The notes: a model not told the origin generated them from the letters alone. 64,000 nt of DNA from Acidianus manzaensis (GCF_002116695.1 NZ_CP020477.1:2060501-2124500); one strand, 5' to 3'; shown: positions 1-8,301, numbered from the stretch's first letter. Program-made: numbers and translations.

Positions 1-588
1 GCCAATACAAGTGGTAATTATGTACAACTGTTTGTGGTATATGTGAATGGTACCAAAATCTACCAGTCATTCTTACTTTTAACGTACCCCTTTAGTGAGT
101 TCGCCGGTACTACACTTAACGTTTGCTTATCTTTCAGTGACGGTCAATTCACCGCACAGTTTTACGATTCTAACGGATTTAGCAAAACTGTGACAGTAAC
201 CGAAAACTTCGTACCTTATAGCGCTCTAGTAATTGGCGAAGACCCTGCAACTCCTCAGACTACCATTCTTCCGAACGGTCAGGTGGTTCCGTTATTACAT
301 TATCCATTGCCAAACGAGACTTTTAGCAATATTCAATTTAACGTAATCGGTAGCCCAGCTACATCAGTAGAAGTATATACGTTTGAATATGCATTAAACA
401 CGCCTATCCCAAGCACAATTGTCGAAACATCATACGAGGAGTATGTTTATGCATTCGAGTGGACTTATAATGGTAACAGTTATTCAGCAAATGCCTATAC
501 ATCAAGTAGCAGTGCGCAAATTTTTGGGACAATTCAACTCAGTTACAAAGAAACACCTCTATTCCTTTACGAGATCATAAAGCAGTAG
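1..588 (+). CDS. Putative virion/adhesin protein, C-terminal part (5' truncated by window)
   Basis: The reading frame is open from the first base, so the GTG at 34 is probably internal and the gene starts before the window. The visible 195 residues are rich in Thr, Ser, Tyr, Asn and beta-branched residues, with no Lys clusters or membrane segment, which suggests a beta-sandwich virion surface or tail protein. It ends 4 bp before the next gene and is read in the same direction as the spike module. I do not recognise a specific family. Confidence 0.6.
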   Translation, partial: ANTSGNYVQLFVVYVNGTKIYQSFLLLTYPFSEFAGTTLNVCLSFSDGQFTAQFYDSNGFSKTVTVTENFVPYSALVIGEDPATPQTTILPNGQVVPLLHYPLPNETFSNIQFNVIGSPATSVEVYTFEYALNTPIPSTIVETSYEEYVYAFEWTYNGNSYSANAYTSSSSAQIFGTIQLSYKETPLFLYEIIKQ

Positions 589-592
589 AGTT

Positions 593-931
593 ATGAAAAA
601 ACTTAAAAAGATATTTTCTTTTTTCTTAAATATGAAAAAGTCAATTGTTCTGCTTTCTATGGTTTCTGTCGTGTTAATAGTATTAGGAGGTTATCTATTT
701 GCAATAGATAAGCCTACTATAGTATACCCCAAGATAATAACTAAGGCTGGCGTGCCGTATGTTAATCCGGGTACCCCAGGCATTATAATTCAAAATACAA
801 CCCATCAACTCCCGTATATAGTCACTCCACATATAATCCCGCCACCATGGTATGCTACACTATGGCCAATACCACTAGCCGTTGGTATTGTTGGAGTCAT
901 TTATTCAGCAATTAGGTTGTTAAAGAAGTAA
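593..931 (+). CDS. Small viral membrane protein, two predicted TM segments
   Basis: 112 residues. A basic N-terminus (several Lys) is followed by a hydrophobic segment at about residues 17-37. A Pro/Ile-rich extracytoplasmic loop follows (about 40-88), and a second TM segment at about 90-108 ends in a basic LLKK tail. This topology leaves both ends in the cytoplasm and a short loop outside, typical of fuselloviral envelope-associated proteins. It starts 4 bp after the previous stop and is followed by a promoter, so it probably ends that transcript. No named family recognised. Confidence 0.65.
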   Translation: MKKLKKIFSFFLNMKKSIVLLSMVSVVLIVLGGYLFAIDKPTIVYPKIITKAGVPYVNPGTPGIIIQNTTHQLPYIVTPHIIPPPWYATLWPIPLAVGIVGVIYSAIRLLKK

Positions 932-945
932 GCCCTTTTTAAAGT
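932..945 (+). promoter_or_regulatory. Viral promoter (TATA box CTTTTTAAAG)
   Basis: The sequence CCCTTTTTAAAG, centred near 940, lies 27 nt upstream of the ATG at 967. This is the spacing expected for an archaeal TATA box driving a leaderless transcript. The identical 12-mer recurs at 6924-6935 in front of the A82-like gene at the same spacing, so the two late transcripts probably share a control signal. Confidence 0.65.
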
Positions 946-966
946 CACACTCTTTTTTCCTCCTTA

Positions 967-1599
967 ATGAGGAAGTTAGCTCTACTCTTGTTAGCAATCC
1001 CTATGTTAGCTATAATTAGCTTAGCTTCTAGCATTAACATAATTTCTACTCCCCCTGTGAGTCCGCAAGCGGGTACATATTTTTATCTTGAATTTCAATT
1101 TTCGCCAGTAAATGGAACCCCTCAGCCGTATGCTATTTTTGTGGGTAACTCAGTTAATAACCTAACAGAGGTAGCGGAGGGCTATACAAATCAGAATGGG
1201 ACAGGATACGCTAGGGTCCCGGTAATAAATTCTCAAATAGAATACATTGATATCGTATGGGTGAATGTCAATTATAGTGTAATCCAAATATTTCCACAAA
1301 CTACGAATACAAGTACAACGACTACATCAATAACGCTAAATAATAGCCAAGGTTTTAGTTTTGCTTTGCCCGGGTGGGTTAATTGGATTGTCGGAGCGCT
1401 CATTATGCTGGCCCTTATGGGTATTGGATATAAGTTCATGGGTGCAGGTGGGCTGGCGGTATTCGGCGTGATAGGAGTTTTCTTAAGCGCGTATTTTGGG
1501 CTTATTCCTTTTTATATTATTTATATTTTCGTTTTTATTGTCGCAATACTCGGCGCAAGAATTCTTACGCGTCAATTGGGAGGTGGTGATGAAGAATGA
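967..1599 (+). CDS. Secreted/membrane protein of the viral spike module
   Basis: 210 residues, start taken at the ATG 27 nt after the TATA box. An N-terminal signal-like hydrophobic segment (about residues 3-22) is followed by a Thr/Asn-rich ectodomain (about 25-135) with potential N-glycosylation sites. Two to three C-terminal TM segments follow (about 138-200), with a short tail GGGDEE. It overlaps the next gene by 4 bp (ATGA). Size and place correspond to a roughly 210-residue protein that I recall preceding the large spike gene in SSV6/ASV1-type viruses. A role in the virion terminal structure is inferred. Confidence 0.65.
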   Translation: MRKLALLLLAIPMLAIISLASSINIISTPPVSPQAGTYFYLEFQFSPVNGTPQPYAIFVGNSVNNLTEVAEGYTNQNGTGYARVPVINSQIEYIDIVWVNVNYSVIQIFPQTTNTSTTTTSITLNNSQGFSFALPGWVNWIVGALIMLALMGIGYKFMGAGGLAVFGVIGVFLSAYFGLIPFYIIYIFVFIVAILGARILTRQLGGGDEE

Positions 1600-4500
1600 A
1601 AAAGAGTCTATTACCTATATTATTAATATTAATAGTATTGGAAATAGTATCTGGTTTTAGCATAGTTAATGCTTCTTCTTTACCCCCTCTTTATGTAGAG
1701 GACGCAGCAAACGCAGAAATTCATACTCTTTGGAGTAAGAGCCCGACGGGGACCTATGCTTTTCATGAGGCGCCTAGCGTTAATAATAGTTTTTGGATAG
1801 ACGATAACGCTAAGTTTTTAGAAAGCGTAGCGCCATGGTGGCAATCGTATAGTAATCCATATATAAATGATATTCTGAACTTCATCAGCCAGGGCGACGT
1901 CAACGGACTATTTATAAAGAGATTTGAATATCCACTTAATCCAGTTCAACCGATAACAATTGGTAGTTTAAGCGGATATACTAATGGATTTTACGATATC
2001 GTAGGCAATCCTATCGATAATACATTTAGTATAAGAAGCTACTACAATCCTTCATTAGCGATAGTGTATCCTTATGGGAACGTCATTCAGTATCCGAATG
2101 GTATTTTAGTAGACATGGAACAAGGAATGGAAAATCCAATAGTAGATGGAGGTTTTGGAGGTCTCAAAGGGCAAAACCCCCCATGGGAATCTGTTTCACC
2201 ATTCACACTTACTAACGATTCGGTTGTAAGCATTGTTAATAGCGCAAAAACTTACCTGAACCTAACAGGACCGGATTTCTACGGCTCGCCGTCGGAGCAA
2301 CTGCAATATAATTTCCCTATAATAAATGTCCTTCCACATGGCCTAGCATACTATAATAAAGATGGAATATTAGGACAGTATAATTATCTAGGGGATTTTA
2401 TTCCGTTCAATTTAACTTTGATTTTGCAATCATCTTCAATCAATAGAGTATATGTATTATTCATCTGGGAAAATGCTTCGGGAACGTTCGTACAGACAGA
2501 TATGCCCGTTTACTTCCCCGCTAATGGTCAATGGAATATGGTTACGGTAACTGTCCCATCTTCAGTTTGGCCTAAATATTGGAATCTGGGCGACCTATCT
2601 TCTGTTCCTTTACTGATAGGAATAGGTTTGGCGATTCCTGGAGCTGAAGCTAATCAAACAGGAAATACTGGCGTATACGTCGCAGATGTTGCAACGAATT
2701 ATCCTACGACCTACGGACCTTCTTTTACCGTTACTAATAAAGGGAGTTATGTCATATTCAACGAATCATGGACTAGCGACTCTCTTGATGCGACGTTTTG
2801 GATTGCATATATTTTAGGTCAGAGTGATGCTATAGAAGTACTGGCTTCAGCACCGGTTAACGGCTCATGGATTTATTTGGGTTATAACGGACTGGCAACT
2901 ATAGGAACTGGATATACAGTATTAGGAACTCCTAGCGGGATTTTGAAGAACTATCAGAATGCGAATAACATTAGCTGGACCTATCTCGGCTGCAATTTCG
3001 GCAAATGGTTCCTATTGTCTACCAAATATGCGCCGAACTGGATCGGAGCTTTTCAATTACTATTTATGTTCCCGATGGCTGGCTCAACAAATCCTTATGT
3101 GGATACTTTAAGTTATGCAGCATATATGGGGGATCCAGTTGAGGTCCGTAACACATTGTACTTTGGTAGCTATACGACCTTACCGGGCTATTTCCAGTGG
3201 GTGCAGGTGGCATACGAAAATAACGGAAATGATGGGATATTCGGCTTCTTCTTAATGCCTAGCGTAGATTACTTGGTTTCGCCGAATACAATAGTAAACG
3301 ATCTATTTCCTTCAAATTTCACCTGCTATAATCCTTCATCGATTTCATCATATTGGTGGACAGCGGACTGGGGCGAGAATTATTATGAGGGCGAGATCAT
3401 CTATGCTTTGGCGCTACTAGGCGAGTACGGAAATACACAAGCATTAAGCATGGCGGAACAAGCGTGGACCGCATACTATGATCAGCTTCAGAGTGTAGGG
3501 GGATTAACTTATACTTCATCTTTAGCCAGGTTTATTATGGCAACAATATTACTATATAATATAACGCATAATAGTCAATATTCTAACGCATACACTACGT
3601 TAGGTAATTGGCTTTTACAATACCAAAACGATAGCAAGTATGCATATGTATACATACCGATGTGGTACCATAAGGACCCTGCAGTCACAACGGTAAACGG
3701 CTTCGATTCCTACGGATATATAATAAACGAAACATCTGGCATGGACGTAGGTACGGTAATATCAGGTAGTTCGATAGGGCTGAATTTCTTCGAAGATATC
3801 CCGCTTAATACGTCGTATGGAATCAGCCTCATTACTAATGGAACCGGTAAATTGCCTTTCACCTACACTAATAGCCTTAACGTTAGCGGGACATTTACCA
3901 CATATTTGTTTATGAATGGAGGCGGAACAGCAACAACAGCTAACATTTCTATTACTGTGCAAATAGCATATGATGGAAATATACTGCAGACAATAGGATC
4001 CGCAACAGTCACTAATGTACCCATACCTGCCGGCGGATCCTCAGGCTCACCGCCGTTCTATCCTATTAAGATCACAGTACCAGTTTTGACGACAGTTAAT
4101 GCCCCGCCAAGTTCTACGATTGTTGTAGGTTGGCATATCACAGCACCGCAAACAGTTTATGTTCTCGTAGATAGTACAAATGGACCATCTAATGTTACTA
4201 TTCCTCTCAGTTGGTTGAACCCCTTCTATGGCTTATTCACAATTCCAGAAATCACTAATCCAAACCCTGGAGTGCATGTGTATCCACAGCCATACTTCTT
4301 GGATGTATCGGCAATGGCGGGCCAGGCACTTGTTGCATTATACTATGCAACACATAACCCAACTTACTTACAGCGTGCAGAACTGATAGAGCAAGCGATT
4401 CACTACGGCGAAGTACCAACTCCGACTTATGGTATATTAGGCGTTTCAAATCCTCCCGTAACCTATAGGCTATGGGTCTATGCCAACTACAGTGCAGTAG

Positions 4501-5306
4501 ATACTGATTACTATACCTATAAAGCAGAATTAGTAAGCGAGTTCGCTGACGCGATAGGCAATAACACATTAGCAAGTCTAGCCATTAGCAGGGTATGGCA
4601 GAGAAGCGCATATGACTATCCTAGCAGCTATATCTACTATGTAGCCCGCTATGGCAGTGGCTTACAGATGAATAGCGAGACGCAGCCATGGGGCGATGTC
4701 GCCACACAGGATTATGTAGACACATGGGGAGCCCCGAACCTGGACCTATTTTGGGCTTCATTACCGCAAGAAGATTATATAATGAATCAGACATGGAACG
4801 GCACAGCGTTAAAGATATTCCTTTACGCTTACGGTAATGACCAGGTTCAATTGCTACTCCTAACGACTACAACGAATTTCAATATAATCGTAAACGGCAA
4901 CTATACGAACTACGGGGCCAACCATCAGATTCTGCAGATAATATTTACTCCGCATGCAGGAATAAACGAAATAATTATAGTGCCGAACCCAACAAACCAA
5001 ACATCAATAAACACAGGGATAAACACATCTACAAGCTCAACGACATGTTCAAGTTCGCTATTAAATAGCTTTAATATTCCGAAACAATTCCAAGAAATAT
5101 TAGGATTTATAATATATTTCATTACAGTCGGCCTGATGTACCTATTCACAAGAAACAAGATAATTACATTGCTGAGCAGCTTAACAGCTACAGTGATTAT
5201 ATATGCCCTTGCACTATGGCCTATGTATACTTTATTCCTGGTAGGCGCAGTATCCTTATTTATGCTCTTTTATTCGATAAGGGGAGGTGGTGAAGATGGG
5301 AGCTAA
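1596..5306 (+). CDS. Giant fuselloviral spike/attachment protein (VP4-position, 1,236 aa)
   Basis: The position upstream of the HTH gene and VP1 is where SSV1 carries the tail-fibre protein C792 (VP4), but this protein is half as long again. I recall SSV6 and ASV1 having an approximately 1,230-residue protein here, linked to a thicker terminal filament. An N-terminal signal segment (about residues 4-26) is followed by an ectodomain of some 1,120 residues rich in aromatic residues and Asn. Helical stretches rich in Trp/Tyr/Ala at about 585-675 and 884-1060 look like alpha/alpha-toroid hairpins. Three TM segments follow (about 1165-1228), with a cytoplasmic tail GGGEDGS. It is preceded by a strong ribosome-binding site, GGGAGGTGGTGA (about 1578). 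Receptor binding or glycan processing is inferred. Confidence 0.8.
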   Translation: MKKSLLPILLILIVLEIVSGFSIVNASSLPPLYVEDAANAEIHTLWSKSPTGTYAFHEAPSVNNSFWIDDNAKFLESVAPWWQSYSNPYINDILNFISQGDVNGLFIKRFEYPLNPVQPITIGSLSGYTNGFYDIVGNPIDNTFSIRSYYNPSLAIVYPYGNVIQYPNGILVDMEQGMENPIVDGGFGGLKGQNPPWESVSPFTLTNDSVVSIVNSAKTYLNLTGPDFYGSPSEQLQYNFPIINVLPHGLAYYNKDGILGQYNYLGDFIPFNLTLILQSSSINRVYVLFIWENASGTFVQTDMPVYFPANGQWNMVTVTVPSSVWPKYWNLGDLSSVPLLIGIGLAIPGAEANQTGNTGVYVADVATNYPTTYGPSFTVTNKGSYVIFNESWTSDSLDATFWIAYILGQSDAIEVLASAPVNGSWIYLGYNGLATIGTGYTVLGTPSGILKNYQNANNISWTYLGCNFGKWFLLSTKYAPNWIGAFQLLFMFPMAGSTNPYVDTLSYAAYMGDPVEVRNTLYFGSYTTLPGYFQWVQVAYENNGNDGIFGFFLMPSVDYLVSPNTIVNDLFPSNFTCYNPSSISSYWWTADWGENYYEGEIIYALALLGEYGNTQALSMAEQAWTAYYDQLQSVGGLTYTSSLARFIMATILLYNITHNSQYSNAYTTLGNWLLQYQNDSKYAYVYIPMWYHKDPAVTTVNGFDSYGYIINETSGMDVGTVISGSSIGLNFFEDIPLNTSYGISLITNGTGKLPFTYTNSLNVSGTFTTYLFMNGGGTATTANISITVQIAYDGNILQTIGSATVTNVPIPAGGSSGSPPFYPIKITVPVLTTVNAPPSSTIVVGWHITAPQTVYVLVDSTNGPSNVTIPLSWLNPFYGLFTIPEITNPNPGVHVYPQPYFLDVSAMAGQALVALYYATHNPTYLQRAELIEQAIHYGEVPTPTYGILGVSNPPVTYRLWVYANYSAVDTDYYTYKAELVSEFADAIGNNTLASLAISRVWQRSAYDYPSSYIYYVARYGSGLQMNSETQPWGDVATQDYVDTWGAPNLDLFWASLPQEDYIMNQTWNGTALKIFLYAYGNDQVQLLLLTTTTNFNIIVNGNYTNYGANHQILQIIFTPHAGINEIIIVPNPTNQTSINTGINTSTSSTTCSSSLLNSFNIPKQFQEILGFIIYFITVGLMYLFTRNKIITLLSSLTATVIIYALALWPMYTLFLVGAVSLFMLFYSIRGGGEDGS

Positions 5307-5685
5307 ATTAATAGTAAACGTGATTATCTTCGATATCATATTAGCGCTGCTAATGATGAGTTTTGCGGGAATTCAGCCGCCTAGTATCGCTAATCCCCCT
5401 ACTGTGCAGCAGGCGCAAGCTCAGGCTAACATTACATGGAACTTATCTGTAGGCAGTATCACTTGGGAATGGCTTTGGCCATTATTCTACTTTGTCGACT
5501 GGCTTATCTGGATTGTAACTACGATTTTCGCAGTCGTAGTCTTCATTTTTAATATCTTTACGACGAGTTTAGCGCTTCTATCATCTGTGCCGACTGTCGG
5601 GCCGTTTCTATTAATTTTCGCAGTAGTCCTTAACTTTGTTCTAATTTGGGAACTTGTAACACTGATAAGGGGGACAGAGGGATGA
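5296..5685 (+). CDS. Viral membrane protein downstream of the spike
   Basis: 129 residues from the ATG at 5296; in-frame GTG codons at 5287 and 5290 lie inside the ribosome-binding site GGGAGGTGGTGA and are unlikely starts. An N-terminal signal/TM segment (about 5-25) is followed by a short Gln/Ala-rich region and two further hydrophobic segments containing many Trp and Phe (about 55-85 and 95-120). It overlaps the end of the spike gene by 11 bp and the HTH gene by 4 bp, so all three are co-transcribed. It occupies the place of SSV1 B78/C166 but I cannot show homology. Confidence 0.6.
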   Translation: MGAKLIVNVIIFDIILALLMMSFAGIQPPSIANPPTVQQAQAQANITWNLSVGSITWEWLWPLFYFVDWLIWIVTTIFAVVVFIFNIFTTSLALLSSVPTVGPFLLIFAVVLNFVLIWELVTLIRGTEG

Positions 5686-6014
5686 ACGAATATAATGCTA
5701 ATGAGATAAGGGCAAAGGTATTACGCAAAAAAATACTGCAGCTAATCGCAGAGAATTACGTGCTAAGTGCATCACTCATTTCACACACTCTCTTACTCTC
5801 ATATGCTACAGTGTTTCGGCATTTGCATATATTAAATAAAGAAGGATATATAGAGCTGTACAAACAAGGAAGAACGCTATACGCAAAAATTAAAACAAAC
5901 AGCAGAGAAATTCAGAATCTGAATTCAGAACTTGGGGGATTTAAAAACCTAAACGGAAAACCTGAATTTGATGAGTCTAGTACTCTTGTCAAGACCAAAG
6001 CTAAGAAAGGGTGA
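5682..6014 (+). CDS. Winged-helix DNA-binding protein (B115-like position)
   Basis: 110 residues from the ATG at 5682, which overlaps the preceding stop (ATGA). The N-terminal two-thirds is an ArsR/MarR-like winged helix: helices at about 8-25, a recognition region near SHTLLLSYATVFRHLHIL (about 35-55) and a wing with EGYIELYKQGRTLYAKI (about 57-73). The tail is hydrophilic. The position directly before VP1 is that of the SSV1 HTH protein B115. It probably regulates viral transcription; the target is unknown. The 3' end overlaps the VP1 gene by 44 bp. Confidence 0.75.
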   Translation: MNEYNANEIRAKVLRKKILQLIAENYVLSASLISHTLLLSYATVFRHLHILNKEGYIELYKQGRTLYAKIKTNSREIQNLNSELGGFKNLNGKPEFDESSTLVKTKAKKG

Positions 6015-6234
6015 AGGCGTAAACGTAGGGTTGCTAATAGGCCTCTTTATCTTCATACTCGTAGGAGTAGTATTGCTACCAGTAATAACGAGCGAGGTAA
6101 CTACACTCACAGGCGGAACATCACCACAAGTCACCGGCACAGATGCAACGTTGCTAAACTTAGTGCCCCTCTTCTATATCTTAGTATTGATTATCGTCCC
6201 AGCAGTAATTGCTTACCGTATGTACAAGGAGTAA
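5971..6234 (+). CDS. vp1: Fuselloviral major capsid protein VP1 precursor
   Basis: The mature part, starting at Glu-15 of the 87-residue ORF, matches the fuselloviral VP1 pattern: GLLIGLFIFILVGVVLLPVI, then TSPQVTGT and LLNLVPLFYILVLIIVPA, ending in a short charged tail. These are two long TM helices joined by a polar loop that line the viral envelope. In SSV1 the precursor is cut before a Glu after a 65-residue leader; here the equivalent Glu follows only 14 residues, so the leader is very short. Start chosen at ATG 5971; an in-frame TTG sits just before it. It is followed by vp3 after 13 bp. Confidence 0.93.
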   Translation: MSLVLLSRPKLRKGEGVNVGLLIGLFIFILVGVVLLPVITSEVTTLTGGTSPQVTGTDATLLNLVPLFYILVLIIVPAVIAYRMYKE

Positions 6235-6247
6235 GGAGGGGTAAGGA

Positions 6248-6538
6248 ATGGAAGCTAACATAAAGGAAATCATTTTTTTATTTCTATTCGTTATCATTGG
6301 AATTGTATTATTATCGCCAATAGTATCATTTATAGGTAATCTGACAAACCCTGGAACTTACACAACATATACTACAGTCTCTGGCACAGTGACTGAAACG
6401 ACATCATCGTTTGTACCGAACCCGTATTACGTAGGAAGCAACAACACTGTATTGATATCGTTAGTGCCAATCTTCTATATTTTGATCATAATAGGCGTTC
6501 CAGCCATTTTGATATATAAAATGTACAAGGGGGAGTAA
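6248..6538 (+). CDS. vp3: Fuselloviral minor capsid protein VP3
   Basis: 96 residues with the same two-TM architecture as VP1: an N-terminal hydrophobic helix (about 8-30), a Thr/Ser-rich polar loop (about 33-65, including NPYYVGSNNT), a second helix LVPIFYILIIIGVPAILI (about 72-89) and a Lys-rich end. VP1 and VP3 are paralogues in the family, and the C-terminal LVP-FYIL motif is shared here too. The ribosome-binding site GGAGGGGTAAGG lies just upstream. It is followed at 1 bp by vp2. Confidence 0.93.
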   Translation: MEANIKEIIFLFLFVIIGIVLLSPIVSFIGNLTNPGTYTTYTTVSGTVTETTSSFVPNPYYVGSNNTVLISLVPIFYILIIIGVPAILIYKMYKGE

Positions 6539-6539
6539 C

Positions 6540-6764
6540 ATGAAAAGGTGGATTCAAAAGGCAATAAAGCATAAGGGCAGAGTACACAGATATCTGGAAA
6601 GGTTATACGGAAAGAAGGCTTTTGCAAAAGATGGGGATATCAAAATAAAGTACTTGGATATGGCTATCCGCCATGTTAAACGTTCAAAGATAAGCGAAGA
6701 GCGTAAAAGAAGTTTGCTGAGCGCATTATATCTCGCAAAAAGGCTGAAGAGGATGAGGAAATGA
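6540..6764 (+). CDS. vp2: Fuselloviral DNA-binding protein VP2
   Basis: 74 very basic residues (Lys, Arg and His throughout), with the pattern AIKHKGRVHRYLERLYGKKAF near the N-terminus and a LLSALYLAKRLKR helix at the end. Length, charge and position after VP3 agree with SSV1 VP2, the DNA-associated protein of the virion. Many fuselloviruses lack VP2, so its presence groups this provirus with the SSV1/SSV6/ASV1-like set. The stop overlaps the start of the next small gene (ATGA). Confidence 0.9.
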   Translation: MKRWIQKAIKHKGRVHRYLERLYGKKAFAKDGDIKIKYLDMAIRHVKRSKISEERKRSLLSALYLAKRLKRMRK

Positions 6765-6922
6765 AGGAAAGCGAGATAAAAAGAAGAATAGAAGCAAAAA
6801 AGCACATAATCAAGAAGTATCAACATGACATAAAACTTTTTAGAAGATTGATAAGGGAAGAAAGGGAGGACATAAAGAAACTGAGAGAAAAGCTAAAAAA
6901 ATTGAAGAAAAAATCAAAGTAG
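6761..6922 (+). CDS. Small basic coiled-coil protein (53 aa)
   Basis: A 53-residue ORF starting in the ATGA overlap with vp2 and ending directly before the promoter at 6924. About half the residues are Lys, Arg or Glu, and heptad spacing of Ile/Leu suggests a single long amphipathic helix or coiled coil. Its translational coupling to VP2 suggests a nucleoprotein role. I know no homologue with a function. Confidence 0.6.
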   Translation: MKESEIKRRIEAKKHIIKKYQHDIKLFRRLIREEREDIKKLREKLKKLKKKSK

Positions 6923-6923
6923 G

Positions 6924-6935
6924 CCCTTTTTAAAG
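6924..6935 (+). promoter_or_regulatory. Viral promoter (second copy of CCCTTTTTAAAG)
   Basis: Identical 12-mer to that at about 934-945, again about 27 nt upstream of an ATG (6957), giving a leaderless transcript of the A82-to-B251 gene block. A pyrimidine-rich stretch follows between TATA and start in both copies. Confidence 0.65.
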
Positions 6936-6956
6936 GCATAATTCTTTTTTCTTTTG

Positions 6957-7205
6957 ATGAGTGCATTAGGTGACACAATCTATATTCTCTCTATTCTGAT
7001 ACCTTTGTTAGGTTTAATTGTAAGAAACTATTTAGTGAACTTGCTTGGATTCGTAATGGGGACTGTAGGCTTTCTAGTCTTCGCACAGAACATGACCGAT
7101 ATCACTTTTAGCGCTTCAACTTTCTATTTAGCCTTACTGCCCTTAGCTTTTGGCCTTATGAACTTCGCATTTTTCTTCAACTGGGTTAAGGAGGAAAGAA
7201 TATGA
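6957..7205 (+). CDS. Fuselloviral A82-like membrane protein
   Basis: 82 residues from the ATG at 6957 (a TTG at 6954 is in frame but too close to the inferred transcription start). Three hydrophobic segments (about 5-22, 27-42 and 52-75) end with a charged WVKEERI tail. Length and position, after VP2 and before an A92-like gene, equal those of SSV1 A82, a conserved fuselloviral membrane protein of unknown role. It ends 9 bp before the next start. Confidence 0.8.
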   Translation: MSALGDTIYILSILIPLLGLIVRNYLVNLLGFVMGTVGFLVFAQNMTDITFSASTFYLALLPLAFGLMNFAFFFNWVKEERI

Positions 7206-7214
7206 GGCGATACA

Positions 7215-7499
7215 ATGTTCTTAACCGAACCTATCCCCAAAACGTATGTAGAGGCTGGAGCTATTATCGATACAATTTTTATCATTATGTATTTAGTCAG
7301 AAGAAAGTCAAAAGGCTGGAAAGAGAAATCATACTTGAACCGCAGAGATGGCGCTATTATCGTTATATCAAGTGCGCTCGTTCTGGTGGTGGCGCACTTA
7401 GGGAATTATCAGAGCTATTGGGAATATTTAGAGGGATTGCTGATAGACTCGCTTCTATTCTTCTTCGGGATGAAACTGATGGTGAGCAAGAATGAGTGA
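7215..7499 (+). CDS. Fuselloviral A92-like membrane protein
   Basis: 94 residues, with hydrophobic segments at about 14-28, 48-62 and 75-90 separated by basic loops (RRKSKGWKEK). It corresponds to SSV1 A92 by place, size and membrane topology. GAGGCGA at 7204 gives a good ribosome-binding site 5 nt before the ATG. A 97-codon frame at 7202-7495 overlaps it almost completely but encodes an Arg-rich sequence without family features, so I reject that frame. Its last 8 bases overlap the next gene. Confidence 0.75.
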   Translation: MFLTEPIPKTYVEAGAIIDTIFIIMYLVRRKSKGWKEKSYLNRRDGAIIVISSALVLVVAHLGNYQSYWEYLEGLLIDSLLFFFGMKLMVSKNE

Positions 7500-8301
7500 T
7501 GGAAAACTTCTTTCAGCATGGGAAGAAGAATTAAAGAAAGCAAAAACTTTAGAAGAGCTTAAACAAAAATACGCAGAAGCGCAAAAGCAGATAACAGATG
7601 GAAAAGATCTGAAAAAACTATATAAACTTTATGAGAAACGCGAATTTGAAATAAAGTTAGCGCAGTTTGAGGAACTTAAAAAAGAATTATCTAATAAGAA
7701 GAAGAAGCTAAAGAAAGAGAAAGTAGACGTAAATATAAAAATAACAAAGAAGTGGATCAATAGCAGACTTTTCAGCGCAGAGCATTACGTCGCAATGCTG
7801 CAGGAGTCTAGGGATGGGCTGCAGCTCTTATTTTTGAGGAAAGCGAAGCTAGTAGAGAATCAAGGTTATTTAATGCTAGAAGTGAAGAAACTTAGAAAAG
7901 TATGGGTGCTTAATGGGGAACCGTTACTTCTTGAGCGTAAAAGGATCGTAGGGAAGAAATTTGTTGCCGTGCACTTCACACTCCCGGATTATCCTTATAC
8001 ACTAAATGTTAGTGTGGATGATAAGATAAGGCAACTTACACTTAAGAATATTAACGCACCGCAAATAATACATTCTATTATAAAGACAAAATTCTTTGAG
8101 GCGTTAGCGAGAGTAGGGAGTGGACCGGACATGATGATGTTGATAATTGGAATAATCGCGGGAATAGGGATAGGGCTAGGAGTAGGTTTCGGTATAGCCA
8201 ATGCAAATCTATCTCATTTGCTGGCGCAGCATGTAACAAATACGACGACTACACATTCTGTTAGTCCTTTCCCAACTTCAACTAAAGGTGGTTCTTCATG
8301 A
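7492..8301 (+). CDS. Fuselloviral B277-like protein
   Basis: 269 residues. The N-terminal third (about 1-85) is highly charged and helical with Lys/Glu heptads, the middle (about 90-200) is an alpha/beta region, and a Gly-rich TM segment follows near 205-230 (IGIIAGIGIGLGVGFGIA), with a Thr/Ser tail. It matches SSV1 B277 in size and position. The glycine-zipper-like TM suggests a membrane-anchored oligomer. Function unknown. The stop overlaps the next mini-gene (ATGA). Confidence 0.7.
   Translation: MSDGKLLSAWEEELKKAKTLEELKQKYAEAQKQITDGKDLKKLYKLYEKREFEIKLAQFEELKKELSNKKKKLKKEKVDVNIKITKKWINSRLFSAEHYVAMLQESRDGLQLLFLRKAKLVENQGYLMLEVKKLRKVWVLNGEPLLLERKRIVGKKFVAVHFTLPDYPYTLNVSVDDKIRQLTLKNINAPQIIHSIIKTKFFEALARVGSGPDMMMLIIGIIAGIGIGLGVGFGIANANLSHLLAQHVTNTTTTHSVSPFPTSTKGGSS

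Noticed and set aside
4255..4575. Antisense ORF inside the spike gene (106 codons)
   Set aside because: Opposite strand of a clear large gene, no start signals, composition is a mirror of the sense codons.
7202..7495. 97-codon ORF overlapping the A92-like gene
   Set aside because: Arg-rich, no family features. The alternate frame at 7215-7499 has the expected fuselloviral membrane protein with a better ribosome-binding site.
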